DNA of 57,160 nucleotides from Sulfurovum sp. (GTDB taxonomy: Bacteria; Campylobacterota; Campylobacteria; Campylobacterales; Sulfurovaceae). This document shows, in pieces, positions 51,244-57,160 of the stretch; the first letter of the stretch is position 1; each line of letters starts with the position of its first letter. The DNA lies in contig JALSUP010000159.1 in assembly GCA_027071315.1 (NCBI GenBank), positions 1 through 57,160 of the forward strand. Direction: 5' to 3'. Below the pieces are notes generated by a model. That model made no database searches, had not been told where the DNA came from, and saw only the letters and a list, made by a program, of their open reading frames with translations. The position numbers and the translations under genes were made by a program.

Positions 51244-52854
51244 ATGAAGAAAAACAGACAGAAGCACTCACAACTCACATTTTTTCTCCTCTTCTCTCTT
51301 CTGCTACCGACTATGCTGCTTTCACACTCTATTATTCCCAAGCCACAACATTTTCAAGCAAGACAAGGTACTTTTACTTTAACACAGCAGACAAACTATA
51401 CGTCCAATACTTCTTATGCGAACCCTGCCATCTCTTATCTGAAAAACCATTTAAAAAGAAATGCAGGATACACCCTCACACAAAATAAAAAGGCGGAGAT
51501 ACTTTTCGTCTATAACCCAAAGAAAGTTAAAAAGTCAGAAGGATATCACTTAAACATTCAGAAAAAAAAGATTCTTATTGAAGCAAGAGATAAGGCTGGT
51601 TTCTTTTATGCAGTAGTTTCCCTGATGCAGATGATGGATGCAGAGATCTGGAGAGAGAACAATAAAAAGAGTAAACAAAAAAAGTGGCACATCCCTGCCT
51701 GTGATATTCAAGACTATCCACGATATCAATGGCGAGGGCTTATGCTTGACTCTTCTCGTAACTTTTTTTCTGTCAGCTATGTTAAAAAGTTTGTAGACCG
51801 TATGGCACAGCACAAACTTAACCGTTTCCATTGGCACTTAACCGATGACGAGGGATGGAGAATTGAAATTAACCATTACCCCTTACTGACAAAAGTCGGT
51901 GCAAGTAGAGGTCCGGGGACAAAACTTCCCTTCTCTACCTACCCTGCTATGCGCGGTCCAAAAAACAAACGGCAGTCCGGTTACTACAGTCAAAAAGAGA
52001 TCAGAGAGATCGTCACTTATGCCAAAGCACGGAGCATTGAAGTCCTCCCCGAGATAGACCTTCCAGGACATGCCAAAGCAGCCATTGTTTCCTATCCGAA
52101 ACTTTTACAGGATCCAAATGACAAAAGTAGTTACCGGTCAGTGCAAAAAGTGCATAACAATACCATTAACCCTGCGGGGGAAAGCACGTATGTTTTTTTA
52201 GACACTGTCATCAAAGAAGTTTCCACCCTCTTCCCTTTTGGCTACATCCACCTCGGTGGAGATGAAGTGCCCAAAGGTGCCTGGCAAAAATCACCTGCAG
52301 TTACAAACTTGATGAAACGAAAAGGTTTCAAAACTAAGAAAGAAATAGAAGGCTATTTCTTTTCACGTTTAGACCGTATACTTTCCAAACATCATAAAAA
52401 GATGATCGTCTGGCAGGAGGTCGCAAAAAACAGGGCAAGCGTCAGAAGAGACACTACCTATATGGCATGGAAGAGTCCCAAAGCCGGTTACGCTATGGCA
52501 CAACAAAGAAAATCCACCATTCTGGCACCGGTGCACTACCTCTACTTTGACCAGCAGTATGTCCGAAGTAAAAAAGAGCCTGGACACACCTGGTCCACAC
52601 CTGTCAGCACTCAAAAAACCTACAGTTTCAAGCCCAAAGCCTCACGCTACATTAAAGGTGTTGAAGCCTGTCTTTGGTCGGAAACACTACTCAACACACA
52701 CATAGCCGACTACCTCGCATGGCCAAGAACGTTTGCTCTCTCTGAAGTGGCCTGGACAGAACAAAAGCAGAGAAAATGGTCAGACTTTCAGAAACGGAAG
52801 AAAGTTGGGTTGAAACGTCTCAAGATGCAAGGGATTCACTACAGAGGTAGATGA
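51244..52854 (+). CDS. GH20 beta-N-acetylhexosaminidase, secreted
   Basis: 536 residues from ATG 51244 (AGAGGGTAAAC upstream); the in-frame ATG at 51220 is less well placed. A signal peptide (about 10-30, LTFFLLFSLLLPTMLLSHS) leads into an N-terminal GH20b domain and the catalytic barrel with the Asp-Glu pair Asp340-Glu341 in IHLGGDEVPKGAW, FHWHLTDDEGWRIEI and VLPEIDLPGHAKAA. It releases terminal GlcNAc from chitin- or peptidoglycan-type glycans. Lies tail to tail with namZ, so peptidoglycan salvage is likely. Confidence 0.9.
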   Translation: MKKNRQKHSQLTFFLLFSLLLPTMLLSHSIIPKPQHFQARQGTFTLTQQTNYTSNTSYANPAISYLKNHLKRNAGYTLTQNKKAEILFVYNPKKVKKSEGYHLNIQKKKILIEARDKAGFFYAVVSLMQMMDAEIWRENNKKSKQKKWHIPACDIQDYPRYQWRGLMLDSSRNFFSVSYVKKFVDRMAQHKLNRFHWHLTDDEGWRIEINHYPLLTKVGASRGPGTKLPFSTYPAMRGPKNKRQSGYYSQKEIREIVTYAKARSIEVLPEIDLPGHAKAAIVSYPKLLQDPNDKSSYRSVQKVHNNTINPAGESTYVFLDTVIKEVSTLFPFGYIHLGGDEVPKGAWQKSPAVTNLMKRKGFKTKKEIEGYFFSRLDRILSKHHKKMIVWQEVAKNRASVRRDTTYMAWKSPKAGYAMAQQRKSTILAPVHYLYFDQQYVRSKKEPGHTWSTPVSTQKTYSFKPKASRYIKGVEACLWSETLLNTHIADYLAWPRTFALSEVAWTEQKQRKWSDFQKRKKVGLKRLKMQGIHYRGR

Positions 52855-54009
52855 TCAAGGGTAAAGCAGATACTTCTTACGTATCTTTTTAAATTTGGAA
52901 AGATCTTTTTGCCAGCTGTTTCTAATGGCTTTCTCCGAATACCCAGCTTTTATCTGTCTGCGTAACTCAGAGGTGCCTGACAATGATTCAAAAAATTTAC
53001 TCTTGAGAAAGAAATGCTTTTTATCTGCATAATGTGTATACGCATCCAGTAAATAATGCAGATCAAGCTGCTTCCCTTTGCGTATGCTTTGTACTGAACG
53101 TCTACTCAAGTCAACCCCATAACACTTCTTTCCCTTGAATTTCGGATACTTCGCCCCTGCTCTTGAACGTGGGACAAATGAGAAGTTTTTCTTGCTGTAT
53201 TTGGGTGCGCCGTAGAGCTGAAACGGTTTTGTCGTACCACGTCCTGCCGATATCTGTGTGCCTTCAAAAAAGGCCAATGAGGGGTAGAGTGCAACGGCAC
53301 GGTCATTGGGAAGATTGGGCGAAGGTTTTACCGGCAGTACGTAAAAACTGTCATGACGGTAATTTAAAAGAGGGATTACCGTCAGTTTTACCTGCTTGCC
53401 ATTCTTCAGCCATTTCTCTCCATTGAGCATCTTGGCATACTCTCCAATGGTCATACCGTAAACGACAGGTACAGGGTCAAGCCCGACAAATGAGCGATAC
53501 TTATTTTTGAGCACCGGACCGTCGATGTAGTGTCCGTTTGGATTGGGTCTGTCAAGTACCAGAAGCGGAATATGCTGTTCCGCTCCCGCTTCCATCACAT
53601 AGTGCAAAGTCGAAAGATAGGTATAGAAACGTACACCGACATCCTGAATGTCAAAGAGTATCAGGTCGATGTTCTTGAGATCTGCCTTCGTAGGTTTTTT
53701 ATGTTTGCCGTAAAGGGAGACAATGGGAAGTCCGGTCTTTCTGTCTCTGCTGTTCTTGATGTGGGCACCGGCATCTGCCGTACCTCTGAAACCGTGTTCA
53801 GGGGCAAAGATCTTTTTGACTTTAATGCCGTGTTTTAAAAGTACATCCACCAGATGTCTCTTCCCTATCAAAGAAGAGTGATTGACCACCACTGCGATGT
53901 TCCTGTTTTTGAGCAAAGGAAGATAGTGTTCTAACCTCTCTGCTGCAGGAGTGATCTTTCCTGCCAAGAGTGAAACGCTCATAACCAAGATCAGAAAAAG
54001 ATACTTCAT
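52855..54009 (-). CDS. namZ: Exo-beta-N-acetylmuramidase NamZ (DUF1343)
   Basis: 384 residues with an N-terminal signal peptide (LFLILVMSVSLLAG). DUF1343 motifs: VVVNHSSLIG, IFAPEHGFRGTADAG, LILFDIQDVGVRFYTYLSTL, LDRPNPNG and PSPNLPN. NamZ, first characterised as YbbC of Bacillus subtilis, removes MurNAc from the non-reducing end of peptidoglycan chains. The stop codon abuts that of the GH20 gene with no bases between. Together NamZ and the hexosaminidase could trim alternating MurNAc and GlcNAc. Confidence 0.88.
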   Translation of the reverse strand: MKYLFLILVMSVSLLAGKITPAAERLEHYLPLLKNRNIAVVVNHSSLIGKRHLVDVLLKHGIKVKKIFAPEHGFRGTADAGAHIKNSRDRKTGLPIVSLYGKHKKPTKADLKNIDLILFDIQDVGVRFYTYLSTLHYVMEAGAEQHIPLLVLDRPNPNGHYIDGPVLKNKYRSFVGLDPVPVVYGMTIGEYAKMLNGEKWLKNGKQVKLTVIPLLNYRHDSFYVLPVKPSPNLPNDRAVALYPSLAFFEGTQISAGRGTTKPFQLYGAPKYSKKNFSFVPRSRAGAKYPKFKGKKCYGVDLSRRSVQSIRKGKQLDLHYLLDAYTHYADKKHFFLKSKFFESLSGTSELRRQIKAGYSEKAIRNSWQKDLSKFKKIRKKYLLYP

Positions 54010-54012
54010 CCT

Positions 54013-55221
54013 CTACTCCCCGGGTGTTTCCAAAACCATGACTTCTCCAAAAGGTACCTCAAGCTCTTCCGGCATTACCCACATCACATCATACGAAGGC
54101 TCCTGCTCCGGGAAAGTCCCCATACCGTCCGTAAAGTAGAGCAAAAGTGTCGGGTAGTTGATGTAGCTATCGATGTACTCAAAGACAGGACGGAAGTCCG
54201 TTCCCCCTCCTCCGCTCACTTCATAGTCAAGAGACTCGCCCGGCAGAAAAACCTTATGCGACTGCACTTTGGCATCTGCGGTGATGACATCGATCTCATA
54301 ATTGGGGTAAGACTGCATAATGGAATTGATTTCTCCCAGAAATTCTGCGAGTAAGGTTTCATCGACAGAGCCTGAAGTATCAATAGCCACAACAATACGC
54401 AAGAGATCAGAAGAGAGACTCGGCAGGTAAATGCCACGGTAGAGGTATTTCATGTTAGGAGGAACAAAAGAGTAGGTGCTTTTAGCATAAGAGGCAATGT
54501 ATCCATAAAGCATCTCTCTCCAGTCTACTTTGTGAGAAAAATACTCCGGCACCACAAAGTGCAAGTCTTTTGGCAAAGAGTCCTGTCTCTTTAACTTTTG
54601 GAAGATCTGCTCCAACTGCTCTTTCATCTCTTCTGAAAGTTCATCTGTCTCAGGCAGCGTTTGCTCTTCCTTTTTATCATCGGAAGTTCCTTCCTGCTCC
54701 TCTTTGGCATCTTCCGAAGCTTCATAGTCAGCCTGGGCAGTCAAATTTTCAGCATGAACATCATCCACTTCTTCTATCTGCTCAGTCTGCTGTTCTTCAC
54801 TCGCCAACTCTTCATCAGAGTTCATTTCGGCACGCAACAGTTCATACACCTCTTCTGCGTACATCCCGTCGAACTTCGCTTCATAGTTGGCATAGACAGG
54901 CGGCTGCATACCGTTCTTGACCAACATACCGTTGACCACATAGTCCGTAGCCGTCTGCCAGAGCCAGTTGGTTCGTCCGGCACTTCTGTGCTGATGTTTC
55001 AGGACAGAGTGCATCGCACCGTTTGCCATGACAAACTCCACTTCGGGAAGTTCAAGTTTTTCTATATACTCTGAGTTATAGGACATCCTCTCACCATCGG
55101 AAGAGAAGGTCAAGAGTTCATTGTTCTTTTCCAGTTTCAAGGCAGACGCAATGGTGCCAAAGTAAGGATGGTCCAACATCAGTCTGGCTTTGGCTTTGTC
55201 TATCTTTTCCTGGTAAGTCAT
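54013..55221 (-). CDS. VWA-like domain protein of the DUF2201 type
   Basis: 402 residues from ATG 55221; the longer frame would overlap the hemoglobin gene, and no ribosome-binding site is evident. An N-terminal putative metallopeptidase-like domain (about 1-125), where the HExxH expected in the family reads AMHSVLKHQH and so lacks the glutamate; a Glu/Asp-rich linker (about 125-215) and a C-terminal VWA-like domain with the metal site VVAIDTSGSVDETL and GGGGTDFRPVFEYI. Such proteins often work with a MoxR-type AAA ATPase, not seen here. Located four bases upstream of namZ on the same strand. Confidence 0.78.
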   Translation of the reverse strand: MTYQEKIDKAKARLMLDHPYFGTIASALKLEKNNELLTFSSDGERMSYNSEYIEKLELPEVEFVMANGAMHSVLKHQHRSAGRTNWLWQTATDYVVNGMLVKNGMQPPVYANYEAKFDGMYAEEVYELLRAEMNSDEELASEEQQTEQIEEVDDVHAENLTAQADYEASEDAKEEQEGTSDDKKEEQTLPETDELSEEMKEQLEQIFQKLKRQDSLPKDLHFVVPEYFSHKVDWREMLYGYIASYAKSTYSFVPPNMKYLYRGIYLPSLSSDLLRIVVAIDTSGSVDETLLAEFLGEINSIMQSYPNYEIDVITADAKVQSHKVFLPGESLDYEVSGGGGTDFRPVFEYIDSYINYPTLLLYFTDGMGTFPEQEPSYDVMWVMPEELEVPFGEVMVLETPGE

Positions 55222-55228
55222 AACACTA

Positions 55229-55609
55229 TTATAGCAGTCCCAGGTTACGCATGAAGTTTCCGGCGATAATGGAGCTTCTCTCTTTGAACTGGTTGGCAAC
55301 CTGTGGTTCATAGACTTCATCAAGTGTGGCATAAAAAAGCTTCAGCCACTGTTCAAAAGTTTCACGTTTGAGTTCCCCTAAAGACATATGCGGTGCAAAA
55401 GGATTTCCACGGTAAGAAGGGTCTCCCAAAGCAATGGAAGCCCAAAAGTCCACAAGCAGTTTCAAATGCGGCTGCCAGTACTCGTTTTGCATATCATCAC
55501 CCAGTTTTACGATGAAAAAAGGCCCTACAATATCATCTTTCAGAACACGACGGTAAAAATTCATTACCATCTCTTCTATATTTTCTCTTGTTATTTCATT
55601 TGCGGGCAT
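55229..55609 (-). CDS. Truncated hemoglobin, group III
   Basis: 126 residues. Group III truncated globin: FYRRVLKDDIVGPFF at the N-terminus, the proximal histidine His74 in NPFAPHMSLGEL, and the tryptophan in EQWLKLFYATLDE. Ctb of Campylobacter jejuni is a characterised member, linked to oxygen or nitrosative stress. The gene precedes the VWA-like gene by seven bases on the same strand. Confidence 0.9.
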   Translation of the reverse strand: MPANEITRENIEEMVMNFYRRVLKDDIVGPFFIVKLGDDMQNEYWQPHLKLLVDFWASIALGDPSYRGNPFAPHMSLGELKRETFEQWLKLFYATLDEVYEPQVANQFKERSSIIAGNFMRNLGLL

Positions 55610-55662
55610 TATCTCTCCGTATATTGTATTTTGAAGAGTTATAACACAATAAACTTAACCGT

Positions 55663-56112
55663 TTAGTCCAGAAATGCCGAAAGCTTTTTTGGCCTAACAA
55701 ATTTCATATCTGTAATCACACCGTTTTTGATTTTATAGAGTGTGAGTTTCCCCACTTGTCTGTCAAACTGTTTTCCAAAATCATCTTGTATGAGCAGGAC
55801 AGAAAAAGGATATTTTTTCAGTTTAGGAACAGCAAACATGGAGGCAAGCAATGCAGGTATTTTACTAATATCTGAAATATAAAGTATCTGCTTTTTTTGC
55901 ATAAAATCTTTTTTCTGATCTTTTAAAAATGTTGCTGTTTCAATGGAAACTTCTTTTTCAAATGCCAGCAGAATGAAATGTATTTTGGTATTGAAAGTTA
56001 TCTGCTTATCAAATTGGTCAGAGAGTGTAAAATTTGGAAACTTCTCTCCTGTCCGGAATCCGGCAGAGAGTACAGCAGTTAAAACAAGGCTAAGAAAGAT
56101 TAGTCTTTTCAT
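55663..56112 (-). CDS. Redoxin-fold periplasmic protein without CxxC
   Basis: 149 residues from the ATG at 56112 (start of signal peptide KRLIFLSLVLTAVLSAG). The mature part begins GEKFPNFTLSDQF, as in AhpC/TSA and TlpA-like redoxins, and continues through FILLAFEKEVSIETATFL, where a catalytic CxxC would be expected; none is present. So it is a thioredoxin-fold protein without the usual redox pair. It lies between the hemoglobin gene and hsdS on the same strand; partners are unknown. Confidence 0.7.
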   Translation of the reverse strand: MKRLIFLSLVLTAVLSAGFRTGEKFPNFTLSDQFDKQITFNTKIHFILLAFEKEVSIETATFLKDQKKDFMQKKQILYISDISKIPALLASMFAVPKLKKYPFSVLLIQDDFGKQFDRQVGKLTLYKIKNGVITDMKFVRPKKLSAFLD

Positions 56113-56155
56113 GCAGATCCGTAATTCTGTTTTATAGATATTCATAACATACCAC

Positions 56156-57076
56156 CTACAACTCCCCTCTAAAAGCCCTGTCCAAAATGGAAGCCTTCAA
56201 ATCTTTAAGGCTCTGCATCTTCTCCTGCTGGACCTGTTTCAGGGTCTCTGTTTTTTGGGAGAGTTGGTCGAGGTATTGGACGATTTTTTGTTGGGTTTTT
56301 AGGGGTGGAATAGGTAGTTTCATCATATCAATATGCTTATTGTTGATTTGAGGGATTGTCGCTGTATCGACAAACTTTGCTAAATCTATTGAATTTAAAT
56401 ACGCAAATAAAAAATCATCAGACAATAAGTCATTATTTGCTTTTAGTCCCATAATATTACTATCATACGAAGCATCATTTAGTAAAATTCGCTTTTTATT
56501 TGTTAGTATTGCTCCACCTCTTTTTGGAATCAATATACTTCCCTTGGGAAATAATTTGATTTTATGCTCTATAGCTTCTTGAAAAGTAAATCTTAAATCA
56601 GCATCTTTCATTATTCGCTTATCATTATTCATTTGTGCAACTTTGAAAAACTCATGTTCTCCATTTGTCTGTTCTACATCTTTAAAGATTTTTGGCAATG
56701 AAATACCACTATTTATTTTAACAACTGTAGAAAGTGTGGTTAATCCATACTCCCCTTCCAACTCCCCAAACACCTCATTCAACACAGACCCCATCAAGAC
56801 ATCAGCTTCGTCGATGTTCTGCTGATGCAGAGCAATGGCCTGGTCTATCTTGGCAAAGAGGCTGTCAAGCTTGGTAACGATGCGTCTTTGTTCTTGGAGG
56901 GGTGGGAGGGGGATATTAGTTGTTTTTACTAATCCAATATTTAAATTTTTAACCGTTGTACCTGATGCTTTAGCTGTAAATTGTTGATACATATAATTTG
57001 AACTAAGTAAATAATAGAAAAAATCTTTATCTGTGAGCCACTTGCAAATTAACCCACCACAAGTAACCAGTTCCAT
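56156..57076 (-). pseudogene. hsdS: Type I restriction specificity subunit HsdS, 5'-truncated
   Basis: 306 residues. Only the end of target-recognition domain 1 is present (LICKWLTDKDFFYYLLSS, KNLNIGLVKTTNIPLPP), then the first conserved helical repeat (LQEQRRIVTKLDSLFAKIDQA), a full second recognition domain (about 110-260) and the second repeat ending LKASILDRAFRGEL. A normal HsdS has about 400 residues. The frame stays open about 50 bases upstream of the ATG and then meets a stop, so 90 or more N-terminal residues are missing. No hsdM or hsdR is in the window. It may be a silent recombination partner or decayed gene. Confidence 0.75.
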
Positions 57077-57160
57077 CCTGTAGTAAAATTTCGTGTTTAA
57101 AAAAATACTTCAAGTTGTTATTTTATCATTTTACTCCATATTTTGAACTTTTAGCCTAAA

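Noticed and set aside
1-57160. tRNA or rRNA genes
   Set aside because: No cloverleaf or rRNA-like sequence was noticed; a tRNAscan-SE run would settle it.

Overview
The window looks like chromosome from a free-living, chemolithotroph-type Campylobacterota (Epsilonproteobacteria), most like Sulfurovum or a relative. This is inferred from gene content and protein style: a NuoABCDEFG-type complex I with an unusual NuoF, PEP synthase-based gluconeogenesis, a group III truncated hemoglobin, a Tat-exported sulfide:quinone reductase-like protein, and weak -35 elements. No 16S rRNA or tRNA gene was seen, so the genus is not proven.

Layout. 1-4558 (minus): start of a nuo operon, nuoA-B-CD-E-F-G, with overlapping start and stop codons; nuoG runs off the left edge. 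4745-13576 (plus): a carbon operon of PEP synthase, a LOG-family protein, class I aldolase, GAPDH, dihydrolipoyl dehydrogenase, phosphoglycerate mutase and a beta-CASP metallo-hydrolase, followed by DedA and enolase on the minus strand. 15441-16051: a gene-free tract of nested inverted repeats. 16052-22470 (minus): a pyruvate dehydrogenase-type cluster with an acetyl-CoA synthetase-like enzyme, two different E2 proteins, an acyl carrier protein, E1-alpha and E1-beta. A lipoyl assembly pair (LplA/LipM-like protein and LipA) is transcribed divergently at 22570-24190.

24600-30650 is an A+T-rich foreign island. It carries a degraded beta-CASP gene fragment, a frameshifted TIR/SEFIR gene, a ComEC-like metallo-hydrolase, a small HTH-like protein, two proteins without a known role and a secreted DUF4874/DUF4832 protein. 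Two related hairpin sites (26685-26752 and 29017-29088) have the architecture of integron attC sites, so I read part of the island as a cassette array without an integrase in view.

30772-41980 (plus): a second, complete beta-CASP protein, then an ion and energy homeostasis group (CPA1 antiporter, P3A-type ATPase, SQR-like flavoprotein, PPK2, DUF4010 membrane protein, DUF6629-like protein, APC permease). 42014-48742: thioredoxin-like protein, EI24 protein, a second APC permease, HdeD-like protein, two small soluble proteins, a ClC channel and MltG. 48763-57076: a MotA/MotB-like proton-channel pair with an overlapping 56-residue gene, GH20 hexosaminidase facing NamZ (peptidoglycan salvage), a VWA-like protein with a truncated hemoglobin, a redoxin-like protein and a 5'-truncated hsdS.

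The strongest candidate for something undescribed is a roughly 270-nt intergenic element present twice in opposite orientation (15539-15913, enlarged by a perfect 105-bp tandem duplication, and 42497-42768). Its outer 33-nt arms, inner arms of about 37 nt and a 6-bp hairpin all keep intramolecular pairing although the two copies differ in sequence, including paired substitutions. That points to a selected fold, as RNA or as single-stranded DNA. Second are the attC-like cassette array with defence-type cargo, and a NuoF that has lost residues normally used to bind NADH.
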